Position numbers and translations under genes: made by a program
Part shown: piece by piece, positions 34,401-52,141 of the stretch
Layout of the letters: the number at the start of each line of letters is the position of its first letter
Position numbering within the stretch: the stretch's first letter is position 1
Source of the DNA: Amycolatopsis eburnea
GTDB taxonomy: Bacteria > Actinomycetota > Actinomycetes > Mycobacteriales > Pseudonocardiaceae
Assembly: GCF_003937945.1 (NCBI RefSeq)
Contig: NZ_RSEC01000058.1
Location: 1,116,001-1,180,000, forward strand
Length of the DNA: 64,000 bases
Direction of reading: 5' to 3'
Notes under the pieces: generated by a model
Database searches by the model: none
Told to the model about the DNA's origin: nothing
What the model saw: the letters and a program-made list of their open reading frames with translations, nothing else

Positions 34401-36683
34401 ACCGGCACCCTCGCCCCCGACGCACCGGCACCGGGCAGCCTGACGACGTGGCCGCCCGAAGGCGCCACGGAAATCGACGTCACCGGCCTCTACGACGGCC
34501 TGCAGGACAACGGTTTCGGCTACGGACCCGCGTTCCAGGGCCTGCGGGCGGCCTGGTCGCTCGACGGTGCCGTCTACGCCGAAGTCGCGCTGCCGGACGG
34601 CCAGCAGGACGCCGCCGGGCGGTTCGGCCTGCACCCGGCGCTGCTCGACGCCGCACTGCACGCCGTCGGGCTCGGCGACTTCGTCACCGCGAAGGGACAG
34701 GGACACTTGCCGTTCTCGTGGAACGGCGTCACGCTGCGGACGTCCGGGGCGGCGAGCCTGCGGGTGCGGCTGGCGCCGGCCGGGCCGGACACGATCAGCC
34801 TGACCGTCGCCGACGCCCACGGCCGCCCGGTCGCCTCGGCGGAATCCCTGCTGCTGCGGGCGATTTCCGCGGCGGGCATCGAAGCTCGGGCCGAGTACCA
34901 CCAGTCGCTGTTCCGCCTCGACCTGGCGCCCGCCACCACGGGGCCGGTGCCCGCGGCCACCTGCGCGGTCCTCGGCGACCCCGCGCTCGCGGCGGCGCTG
35001 CGCAGCGCCGGGGCGGTCGTCAGGACCGGCGGCGAACCGGCGGACTACACGTTCCGGCCGATCGCCGGCGACGACGTCCACCAGGTCACCACCGAAGTGC
35101 TCCAGGCCGTGCAGGATTGGACCACCGGACGGCTGGTGTTCGTGACCCGGGGCGTCGACCAGGACGTCGCCCTGGCGGCCGCGTGGGGTCTGGTGCGCAC
35201 CGCCCAGGCCGAAAACCCGGACCGGTTCACGCTCCTGGACCTCGACGGCGACCTCGACGGCCGCGCGATCCTCGCCGCGCTCGCGGGCGGGGAACCGCAG
35301 GTGCTGCTGCGAGACGGCGAAACCCTCGCACCCCGCCTCGCCCGCGTCCCGGCGGGCGAGGAAACCCCCAGGGAGTGGAATCCCGACGGGACCGTGCTCA
35401 TCACCGGCGGCACCGGCACCCTCGGCGGCCTCCTCGCCCGGCACCTGGCCGGCCAGGGCGTCCGGCACCTCGTGCTCGCGGGCCGTCGCGGACCGGACAC
35501 GCCGGGTATCGGCGACCTCGTGTCCGAATTGGACGGCCTGGGGGCGACCGCGACCGTCGTGGCGTGCGACGCCGCCGATCGTGACGCCTTGACAGCGCTC
35601 CTGGCCGGGATCCCCGCCGAGCACCCGCTGACCGCCGTCGTGCACACCGCCGGCGTCCTCGACGACGGCGTCGTCGCCTCGCTGACCCCGGAGCGGTTCG
35701 AGACCGTGCTGCGGCCCAAGGCCGACGCCGCCCGGCACCTGCACGAGCTGACCGAGCACCTCGACCTGGCCGCGTTCGTGCTGTTCTCCTCCGCGGCGAG
35801 CACGCTCGGCAACGCCGGGCAGGCCAACTACGCCGCCGCCAACGCCGTGCTGGACGCGCTGGCCCGCCACCGGCACGCCCGCGGGCTGCCCGCGACGTCG
35901 CTGGCCTGGGGCCTGTGGGAGCAGTCGAGCGGCCTGCTCGGCGAGCTCACCGACGTCGACAAGCGCCGGATGAACCGCGGCGGCTTCGGCGCGCTGGCCA
36001 CGGCCGACGCGCTCGCGCTGTTCGACACCGCGCTCGGCCTCGGCGAGCCGATGCTGCTCCCGATGGAACTGGACCTCGCGGCGACGCGGCAGCGGATCGG
36101 GAGCGGCCCGGTGCCCCCGCTGTTCCGCGGGCTGATCCGCGGCGCGCGGCGCCCGTCGGCCGCGCCGGAGGAAGGCGCGCTCGCCGCCCGGCTGGCCGAG
36201 GTGCCCGCCGAGGAGCAGGAAGCCGTCCTGCTCGACCTGGTGCGGACGCAGGTCGCGGCCGTGCTCGGGCACGCGTCCGCGGACGCCGTCGACCCGGAAC
36301 GCGGCTTCGGCGACTTCGGCTTCGACTCCCTCAGCGCCGTCGAACTGCGCAACAACCTGGCCGCCGCGACCGGCCTCCGGCTGCCCGCGACGCTGATCTT
36401 CGACTACCCGGACCCGCGGGTGCTCACCGGCTTCCTCCTCGCGGAACTGGGCCGGGGCGACGCGGAAGCGGCCGATCCGGCGCTGACGGCGTTGGCCCAG
36501 CTCGAAGCGGGTCTGGCCGCCGCGGAACCGGCGGAAGCGACGCGGATGGCGCTTAGAACCCGTTTGGAAGTGCTGCTTGCCACCCTCTACCCGCGGACCG
36601 GTGCGGAGGAGGGCGAACGCCTGGACACCGCGACGGACGAGGAGCTGTTCGCCTTGATCGACCAGGACTTCGAAGTTCGCTAG
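28464..36683 (+). CDS. Modular type I polyketide synthase D (two modules)
   Basis: 2739 residues. The N-terminal docking helix 1-32 is followed by D1 (KS 33-459, AT 549-855, ACP 919-992) and D2 (KS 1005-1430, insert 1431-1458, AT 1542-1822, DH 1865-2139, KR 2145-2512, ACP 2584-2655), then a docking tail ending ELFALIDQDFEVR. Both ATs carry HAFH (malonyl). D1 has no reductive domain at all, so its beta-keto group should survive; it is the only such module in the window. Only 24 bp separate it from gene C, with a CTGGAG ribosome site. The ketone could serve later hemiketal formation or reduction (inference). Confidence 0.97.
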   Translation: MSNEQKLRDYLKQAAKDLREARGRVHELEERDREPIAIVGMSCRYPGGVTSPDELWRLVADGTDAISAFPDDRGWTAEDVYDPDPETPGKSYVREGGFMTAPADFDPGFFDISPREALAMDPQHRLLLETSWEAFERAGIDPASVRGHKIGVYAGVMYQDYAARLTSVPEIVEGYLGSGNAGSVASGRVAYTFGFEGPAITVDTACSSSLVALHLAVQSLRRGETTMALAGGVTMIVTPAGFIEFSRQRGLAPDGRCKSFAGAADGTAWAEGVGMLLVERLSDARRLGHPVLAVVRGTAVNQDGASSGLSAPNGPAQQRVIRAALADAALTSDLVDAVEAHGTGTVLGDPIEAQAVLATYGAERPADRPLLLGSFKSNVGHTQAAAGVGGVIKMVEAMRHGVLPKTLHVDEPTPHVDWAAGAVELLTEAREWPETGRPRRAGVSSFGVSGTNTHVILEEAPDEAVPEPGVAPAVLPFVLSGRTDAALRAQAAQLLDVAADPVDLAAALATTRAHFGERAVVLGDLEAGLRALVAGEPSPSVVRDAVAGGEVAFLFSGQGSQRAGMGRELYRTYPVYAAAFDEICAGFDPRVRELVLDGGADLDRTEYAQAALFAVEVALYRLVEAWGVRPAYLLGHSIGEIAAAHVAGVFSLADAQTLVTARGRLMQALPVGGVMAAVRASEEDVRAALREGVSIAAVNGPRSVVLSGEADAVAEVAAEFGKAKALTTSHAFHSALMDPMLADFHAAIGEIAFSEPRIPLVSDVTGALATPGLLTSPDYWVRHVRETVRFADGVTALHTEGVRTFLELGPDGVLSALAQDCLPGDAAAVAVLRAGRPEARSVVAALARLHTRGVTPDWRAYFAGSGARHVDLPTYPFQRTRYWLEATGSGGFVELAAKPEPPTGALAARLAGAPAAERLRVLTDLVRGQAAIVLGHGSADEIRADRPFKELGFDSLTAVELRTLLATALGRELPATLVFDHPTPSALAAFLDGEEIEAAETVAAHDEPIAIIGMSCRYPGGIGSADDLWRLVDAGADAISPFPADRGWDIDAIFDPDLSRPGTTYSIEGGFVDGAAEFDAAFFGISPREALAMDPQQRLLLEASWEAFEHAGVDPTALRGAKVGVFAGTSAQDYSSLLATIPAEAEGYVGTGTASSVVSGRIAYTFGFEGPALTVDTACSSSLVALHLAAQALRSGECSMALAGGVTVMSTPAGFIEFSRQRGLAPDGRCKSFAAAADGVGWSEGAGVLLVERLSDALRLGHEVLAVVRGSAVNQDGASNGLTAPNGPAQQRVIRAALAAASLAPSDVDVVEAHGTGTVLGDPIEAQAVLATYGQDRPEPLLLGSLKSNIGHTQAAAGVAGVIKVVQAMRHGVLPKTLHVDEPSPHVDWTAGSVELLTEARPWPVSDGVRRAGVSSFGVSGTNAHVILEEPPNVALGALDAPNATLGASDAPNATLGRLGAVPFVVSGRDQEGLRAQAAKLRVTAELPLGDVAWTLATGRAALEHRAAIVAADRDELLDGLGALAEGRAHRSVVQGTPVSGGVAFLFTGQGSQRAGMGRELYETFPVYAAAFDAACAYLDPRVKELSGAPDTDLAQQGIFAVEVALFRLLESWGIRPDVVVGHSVGEIAAAHVAGVLSLEDAATLVAARGRLMQALPEGGVMIAVQASEEDVELPDGVSLAAVNGPDAVVLSGEEAAVTEYAARFAKTKRLNTSHAFHSALMEPMLAEFAAAIDGLTTTEPVIPWVSTVEQGPDYWVRQVRECVRFADAVAATDARTFVEIGPDAVLSAMVDGAIPVLRRDHDEVRTTMTALARLHVRGVTPDWTRVLPAGRKADLPTQAFRRERFWVEPSWDAGDVTAAGLAAADHPLLGAAVDLPGTGGCLLTGSLSVKTHPWLADHAVQGTVLLPGTAFVELALRAADEVGCAAIEELTLAAPLVLPPKGAVRVQVAVGAADGDGRRPITVHSATGDDDQAWRSHATGTLAPDAPAPGSLTTWPPEGATEIDVTGLYDGLQDNGFGYGPAFQGLRAAWSLDGAVYAEVALPDGQQDAAGRFGLHPALLDAALHAVGLGDFVTAKGQGHLPFSWNGVTLRTSGAASLRVRLAPAGPDTISLTVADAHGRPVASAESLLLRAISAAGIEARAEYHQSLFRLDLAPATTGPVPAATCAVLGDPALAAALRSAGAVVRTGGEPADYTFRPIAGDDVHQVTTEVLQAVQDWTTGRLVFVTRGVDQDVALAAAWGLVRTAQAENPDRFTLLDLDGDLDGRAILAALAGGEPQVLLRDGETLAPRLARVPAGEETPREWNPDGTVLITGGTGTLGGLLARHLAGQGVRHLVLAGRRGPDTPGIGDLVSELDGLGATATVVACDAADRDALTALLAGIPAEHPLTAVVHTAGVLDDGVVASLTPERFETVLRPKADAARHLHELTEHLDLAAFVLFSSAASTLGNAGQANYAAANAVLDALARHRHARGLPATSLAWGLWEQSSGLLGELTDVDKRRMNRGGFGALATADALALFDTALGLGEPMLLPMELDLAATRQRIGSGPVPPLFRGLIRGARRPSAAPEEGALAARLAEVPAEEQEAVLLDLVRTQVAAVLGHASADAVDPERGFGDFGFDSLSAVELRNNLAAATGLRLPATLIFDYPDPRVLTGFLLAELGRGDAEAADPALTALAQLEAGLAAAEPAEATRMALRTRLEVLLATLYPRTGAEEGERLDTATDEELFALIDQDFEVR
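28560..31445 (+). other. PKS module D1: KS-AT(malonyl)-ACP, non-reducing
   Basis: The AT has GHSIGEIAAAHVAG and HAFH. After the AT exit motif TYPFQRTRYW there are only about 60 residues before the ACP (ELGFDSLTAVELR), so KR and DH are absent rather than degraded. Predicted output is a beta-ketone, C9 counting from the thioester end. Confidence 0.92.
31480..36440 (+). other. PKS module D2: KS-AT(malonyl)-DH-KR-ACP
   Basis: The AT has GHSVG and HAFH and is nearly identical to the AT of module A1, about 32 kb upstream. The DH has HAVQGTVLLP and DAALH. The KR has LDD and ANYAAANA. The ACP is FGFDSL. A palindromic element occupies the KS-AT linker at 32756-32839. Predicted output is an alkene. 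Confidence 0.92.
32756..32839. repeat. Palindromic element copy 4 (in frame, module D2 linker)
   Basis: 84 bp in the same frame and position. The right end reads GGGGCGTTT, a one-base change from the GGGGCGCTT of the others. Confidence 0.92.
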
Positions 36684-36726
36684 CGGCCGCCCGCCGACCC
36701 CACGATCCACCGAGGAGACGCCCGGA

Positions 36727-47535
<10,809 letters not shown>

Positions 47536-47555
47536 AACCCAAGAGAAGGAACAAG

Positions 47556-48776
47556 ATGACCGACTTCGTCATGCCGCAGATCGACCCGGCGCTGCTGCCG
47601 CCCTCCGTCCGATTCGGACTGTCGGACACGCTGCCGTGGCTGGGCCGGATGCGCGCGGCCAACCCGGTGCTGCGCGACCCGTTCGGCATGCACCACGTGT
47701 TCACCTACGCCGAGGTGCAGCAGGCGCTGGCCGACCCCGGCACGTTCTCCAGCGACCCGTCGCACGTGATGCCGCAGGCCGCCGCCGAGCTGTCGGCGGG
47801 CATGCTCGCGGTGATGGACCCGCCCGCGCACACGAAGGTCCGTCGGATCGCCAGCGCCGCGTTCACGCCGAAGCGCGTCAAGGACCTCAACGACCGCATC
47901 GCGCAGATCGCCGAGGAGCTGCTCGACGCCGTGCCCGGTGACGAGTTCGACTTCGTCACGGCGTTCTCGCAGTACCTGCCGCTGGTCGTGGTGTCGGAGC
48001 TGCTCGGGATCCCGAAGACGGATCTGCCGCAGTTCATCGCCTGGACCGAGGCACTGCTCCAGGTCACCGTGCCGAACCCGAACGACGCCGCCGAGATGGA
48101 CGCCGCCATGCAGGCGGCCATGTTCGGCCCGCTCGTCCAGATGCAGCAGTACATGGCCGGCCTCTGCGCCGAGCTGCGCGCGAACCCGCGCGACGGCTTC
48201 ATCAGCGACCTGCTCCAGGCCGAAGTGGACGGTGAGCGGCTCGCCGACCACGAAGCCGTCAACCTCGCCATCCAGCTGCTGCAGGCCGGGCACATCACCT
48301 CGGCGTCGGTGCTGGCGAACTTCGTGCTGCGGCTGGGCGAGCACCCGGACGTCGAGGCGCGCCTGCGCACCGACCCGGCGCTGATCCCGGCCGCGGTCGA
48401 CGAGGCACTGCGGTTCACCCCGCCGGTGCCGCGCCTGCAGCGGTTCACCACCACTGACACCAAGCTCGGCGGGGTCGCCATCCCGGCGAAGAGCATGGTC
48501 TTCCTGTCGCTGCTGTCGGCCAACCACGACGAAAAGGTGTTCGCGAACCCGGACGCGTTCGACATCGACCGCGGCGCCGCCCGCAACCTCACCTTCGGCC
48601 ACGGCATCCACTACTGCTTCGGCGCGGCGCTGGCCAAGACCGAGGCGAAGTTCGGCATCGAAGCCCTGCTGCGCCGGTACTCCTCGATCGAGGTCCTGGC
48701 CGGCGAGCCGGTCGAGTTCTACGAAAGCGAGCTGTTCACGCCGAAGAGCGTCCGCGTCCGGGTGCGGCGGGCGTGA
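47556..48776 (+). CDS. Cytochrome P450 (first of three)
   Basis: This 406-residue soluble bacterial-class P450 probably hydroxylates or epoxidises the polyketide. It has the ExxR motif in DEALRF and a heme loop FGHGIHYCFG with Cys354. The I-helix reads AGHIT, so the acidic residue usual in AGxET/AGxDT is Ile247, while Thr248 remains. The start is supported by AGAAGGA seven bases before the ATG and sits 20 bp after the PKS stop. Its stop overlaps the next gene in GTGA. Redox partners are not encoded nearby. The next P450 is a close paralogue with the same odd I-helix. Confidence 0.95.
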   Translation: MTDFVMPQIDPALLPPSVRFGLSDTLPWLGRMRAANPVLRDPFGMHHVFTYAEVQQALADPGTFSSDPSHVMPQAAAELSAGMLAVMDPPAHTKVRRIASAAFTPKRVKDLNDRIAQIAEELLDAVPGDEFDFVTAFSQYLPLVVVSELLGIPKTDLPQFIAWTEALLQVTVPNPNDAAEMDAAMQAAMFGPLVQMQQYMAGLCAELRANPRDGFISDLLQAEVDGERLADHEAVNLAIQLLQAGHITSASVLANFVLRLGEHPDVEARLRTDPALIPAAVDEALRFTPPVPRLQRFTTTDTKLGGVAIPAKSMVFLSLLSANHDEKVFANPDAFDIDRGAARNLTFGHGIHYCFGAALAKTEAKFGIEALLRRYSSIEVLAGEPVEFYESELFTPKSVRVRVRRA

Positions 48777-49999
48777 CCAGCGCACTGTCCACGGAGGACA
48801 TTCCCTCGGCGCGGTTCGGCCTCGGCGAGCAGCTCGCCTGGCTGCGGCGCAAGCGGGAGGACGGCGGGGTGCACGTCGACGCGTCCGGCGCGCACCACGT
48901 CTTCGCCCACGCCGACGTCGAGCGCGTCACCAAGGACCCGGCGACGTTCTCCAGCAACCCGGCGCGGGTGCTGCCCGAGGGCGTGCCGAACCTGACCGAG
49001 GGGATGATGCTCGTCGCCGACCCGCCGCAGCACGGCAAGCTGCGGCGGCTGGCGGCGCAGGCGTTCACCCCGCGGAAGATGCGCGACCTCGGCCCGCGGG
49101 TCACCGAGATCGCCGTGGGCCTGCTCGACCGCGCGCCGGAAGGCGGCTTCGACGCGGTCGAGCACTTCACGGTCGAGCTGCCCGCGACGATGATCGCCGA
49201 GCTGTTCGGCATCCCGGCCGCCGACGCGGGCGCGTTCCGGTCGCTGGTCGAGCAGATCATGGCCATCGAGCCGCCGGACCTCACCGACGAAGCGGCCGTG
49301 CGGGCGGCGGCGGACAACGCGCTGGGCGGCCCGTTCCTCGAGCTGATGGGCTACCTGCTCCAGCTTTGCGCGCGCCGGCGTGCCGAGCCGGGGCCGGGGC
49401 TGATCTCCGACCTGGTGCGCGCGCGGCTGGACGGCGAGCAGCTGGCCGACCCCGAAGTCGCCAGCCTGGCCGTGCAGATCCTGCAGGCCGGGCACCTGAC
49501 CACCGCCGCCGTGCTCGGCCACGCCCTCGTGCTGCTGGCCGAGCACCCCGAAGCGCAGGCCGCGCTGCGCGCCGACCGGGCGCTGATCCCGGGCGCGGTC
49601 GAAGAAGTGCTGCGGTGCCGCCCGCCGTCCACGCGGCTGCAGCGCTACACCACAGTGGACACCGAGGTCGCCGGGCACGCCATCCCGGCGGGTGCGGTCG
49701 TCGTGCCGTGGATGCTGTCGGCGAACCACGACGACGCCGTGTTCGCCGACCCCGGCGTGTTCGACATCCGCCGCAGCCCGAACCGCCACCTGACGTTCGG
49801 GCACGGCATCCACTTCTGCCTCGGCGCGATGCTCGCCCGCGTCGAGCTGACCGGTGCGCTGAACGCGCTGTTCGACCACCTTCCGATGTGGACGGTCGAC
49901 GGCGTCGTCGAGTACCAGGAATCCCATCTGCTGTTCGGACCGAAGCGGGTCCCGCTGGTCGTCAGCACCACCCCCACCGATCGGAGAGACCTCCCGTGA
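48773..49999 (+). CDS. Cytochrome P450 (second of three)
   Basis: 408 residues, GTG start overlapping the previous stop by four bases (GTGA), implying translational coupling. ExxR is seen in EEVLRC, and the heme loop FGHGIHFCLG carries Cys349. The I-helix is AGHLTT: Leu242 replaces the usual acidic residue and Thr243 is kept. Its opening (SARFGL) and the FSSxP segment match the preceding P450 (SVRFGL), suggesting tandem duplication followed by divergence. The role inferred from context is polyketide tailoring; the position oxidised cannot be read from sequence. Confidence 0.95.
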   Translation: MTSALSTEDIPSARFGLGEQLAWLRRKREDGGVHVDASGAHHVFAHADVERVTKDPATFSSNPARVLPEGVPNLTEGMMLVADPPQHGKLRRLAAQAFTPRKMRDLGPRVTEIAVGLLDRAPEGGFDAVEHFTVELPATMIAELFGIPAADAGAFRSLVEQIMAIEPPDLTDEAAVRAAADNALGGPFLELMGYLLQLCARRRAEPGPGLISDLVRARLDGEQLADPEVASLAVQILQAGHLTTAAVLGHALVLLAEHPEAQAALRADRALIPGAVEEVLRCRPPSTRLQRYTTVDTEVAGHAIPAGAVVVPWMLSANHDDAVFADPGVFDIRRSPNRHLTFGHGIHFCLGAMLARVELTGALNALFDHLPMWTVDGVVEYQESHLLFGPKRVPLVVSTTPTDRRDLP

Positions 50000-51225
50000 C
50001 CGAAACCCTGGACACCGCCACCGAGGTGCCGTCGTTCCCGCTGCCGCGCGGCAAGTGCCCGTACCACCCGCCCGCCGCGTACGGCGAACTCCACGAGAAG
50101 GCGCCGCTGTCGAAGGTGAAGCTGGTCGACGGCAAGCAGGCCTGGGTCGTCACCGGCTACGCGGAAGCCCGCGCGCTGCTGTCGGACCCGCGGCTCTCGG
50201 CCGCCCGCTCGCACCCCGACTTCCCGAACAACGCCAAGATCATGCCCGGCACCGGCATGCCGCAGCCGGTGCCCGAGGGCGACGCGCTGACGTTCGCGCA
50301 GCTCGACGACCCGGAGCACAACGCCCAGCGCAAGCTGGTGATCCCGAGCTTCACGCTGCGCCAGGCCAAGGCGATGCGCCCGAAGATCCAGAAGATCGTC
50401 GACGAGCTGATCGACGGCATGCTGGCCGACGGGCCGGGCGCGGACCTCGTTTCGGCGTTCGCGGTGCCGTTCCCGTCGATGATGATGGCCGAGCTGTTCG
50501 GCGTGCCGGAGGAGGACCGCGCGGTCTACACCGAGCACGTCCAGTACCTGGCGACCCGGCCGGACATGATGGTGCCGGCGATCTACACGCTGTCCGACTT
50601 CTACACCAAGCTCTTCGAGCGCAAGCGCGCCGAGCCCGCCGAAGACCTGGCCACGCACATGGTCACCAGCTTCGACGAGCGGCCGGACGAGATCGGCTTC
50701 CAGCAGCTGCTCAACTCGGCGATGCTGGTCACGGTGTCGGGCAACGAATCCACCATGACGATGATCTCCCTCGGCGCGTTCGCGGTGCTGGACAACCCGG
50801 CGCAGGCCGACGTCCTGCGCGCCGACCCGGCGGGCGCGGCGCCGCGCGCGGTGGAGGAGCTGCTGCGCTACATCTCGGCGGGCGACATCATCTCGCGACT
50901 GGCCACTGAGGACATCGAGGTCGGCGGCCAGACCATCCACGCGGGCGAGGGTGTCATCCTCGCGACGCCGGCGGTCAACCGCGACCCCGAAGCGTTCCCC
51001 GCGCCGCACGAGCTCGACCTGCGCCGCGACCACAAGACGCACCTGACCTTCGGCCACGGCCCGCACCAGTGCGTCGCGATGAACTTCGCGACGGCCGCGC
51101 TCGAGGTCGTCTTCTCGACGCTGTTCACCCGCCTGCCCGGCCTGCGGCTGGCGGTCCCGGCGGAGGAGGTGCCGCCGGGCGGGCTGGGCGTCTACCGCGT
51201 CGCCGAGCTCCCGGTCACGTGGTGA
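49996..51225 (+). CDS. Cytochrome P450, CYP105-like (third of three)
   Basis: 409 residues from a GTG at 49996 that overlaps the previous stop (GTGA); longer in-frame extensions upstream would only read through the preceding gene in another frame. The N-terminus (FPLPRGKCPYHPP) and VTGYAEARALLSDPRLS resemble the CYP105 group. The I-helix SGNEST keeps Glu251 and Thr253, unlike the two P450s before it. ExxR is in EELLRY. The heme loop FGHGPHQCVA has Cys359, with Ala in place of the usual following Gly. It is likely a third tailoring oxidase of the same pathway. Confidence 0.94.
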   Translation: MTETLDTATEVPSFPLPRGKCPYHPPAAYGELHEKAPLSKVKLVDGKQAWVVTGYAEARALLSDPRLSAARSHPDFPNNAKIMPGTGMPQPVPEGDALTFAQLDDPEHNAQRKLVIPSFTLRQAKAMRPKIQKIVDELIDGMLADGPGADLVSAFAVPFPSMMMAELFGVPEEDRAVYTEHVQYLATRPDMMVPAIYTLSDFYTKLFERKRAEPAEDLATHMVTSFDERPDEIGFQQLLNSAMLVTVSGNESTMTMISLGAFAVLDNPAQADVLRADPAGAAPRAVEELLRYISAGDIISRLATEDIEVGGQTIHAGEGVILATPAVNRDPEAFPAPHELDLRRDHKTHLTFGHGPHQCVAMNFATAALEVVFSTLFTRLPGLRLAVPAEEVPPGGLGVYRVAELPVTW

Positions 51226-51968
51226 CCGCGGACCGCTGGTTCCGCCGGTTCCACGAGGCGCCGGCGGCGAAGGCACGGCTGGTGTGCCTGCCGCACGCGG
51301 GCGGTTCGGCGTCGTTCTACTTCCCCGTGTCGCGGGCGCTCGCCCCCGACGTCGAAGTGCTGTCGGTGCAGTACCCGGGGCGGCAGGACCGGCGGAAGGA
51401 GCCGTTCGTCCCCACCGTCGAAGGGCTCGCCGACGAGATCGCCGCCCTGCTGCGGGGCCTCGACGAGCGGCCGCTCGCGCTGTTCGGGCACAGCATGGGC
51501 GCGATGGTGGCGTACGAGGTGACGCGGCGGCTGGAGGACTCGGGCCCGGCGCCGGTGGCGTTGTTCGTCTCCGGCCGCCGCGCGCCCGACCGCTACCGCG
51601 ACGACCGCGTCCACACCCGCTCCGACGACGGGGTGCTGGCCGAGGTGCGCCGCCTGAGCGGGACGGAAGCCGATCTCCTCGGCGACGAAGAGGTGGTGCG
51701 CATGATCTTGCCGGTGCTGCGCAACGACTACCGCGCGGTGGAGACCTACCGGCACCCGCCGGGCGTCCGGCTGGCGACCCCGGTGGTGGCGTTCACCGGC
51801 ACCGAGGACCCGGTGGCGTCGGTCGACGAGGTCGCGGCGTGGGCGGAGCACACCACGGGCGGCTTCGACCTGGTCCCGCTGCCCGGCGGGCACTTCTTCC
51901 TGACCCGCCACCAGGACGTCCTCCTGCGGACGATGGCCGGACGGCTGCTGGGCCGGGTGCCCGCTTGA
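51222..51968 (+). CDS. Type II thioesterase (PKS editing enzyme)
   Basis: This 248-residue alpha/beta hydrolase starts at GTG 51222, again in a GTGA overlap. It opens with RLVCLPHAGGSASFY, typical of stand-alone thioesterases of PKS/NRPS clusters. The nucleophile is Ser91 in GHSMGA, with a likely Asp in GTEDPVAS and His in GGHFFLTRH. The family clears aberrant acyl groups from ACP domains. It is the last gene of the coupled P450 run, and a 15-bp hairpin begins four bases after its stop, so it probably ends the PKS transcript. Confidence 0.95.
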   Translation: MTADRWFRRFHEAPAAKARLVCLPHAGGSASFYFPVSRALAPDVEVLSVQYPGRQDRRKEPFVPTVEGLADEIAALLRGLDERPLALFGHSMGAMVAYEVTRRLEDSGPAPVALFVSGRRAPDRYRDDRVHTRSDDGVLAEVRRLSGTEADLLGDEEVVRMILPVLRNDYRAVETYRHPPGVRLATPVVAFTGTEDPVASVDEVAAWAEHTTGGFDLVPLPGGHFFLTRHQDVLLRTMAGRLLGRVPA

Positions 51969-51971
51969 GCG

Positions 51972-52006
51972 GACCGCGGGGTGCGGGTGGTCCGCACCCC
52001 GCGGTC
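51972..52006 (+). terminator. Strong hairpin terminator after the PKS/P450/TEII operon
   Basis: A perfect 15-bp stem (51972-51986 with 51992-52006) closes over a five-base GTGGT loop. No T-tract follows, which is common for actinomycete terminators. The rest of the gap to 52142 contains GGGATTCCC and a G-rich ribosome site, but no promoter I can defend. Confidence 0.75.
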
Positions 52007-52141
52007 TACTCGCAGTAGCGCGGTTGCGACGTCCGGGCTAATTCCGGCCGGATCGGTCACACCGGGCCCCCTCCCGTCGATGTGCCCGTCGGGGATTCCC
52101 ACCGCGTGCGTGGGGACGGGACACATCTGGGGGGATGACTC

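Noticed and set aside
52135..52137. ATG as start of the first secreted protein
   Set aside because: It is out of frame with the signal peptide; GTG 52142 is in frame and well spaced from the G-rich ribosome site.
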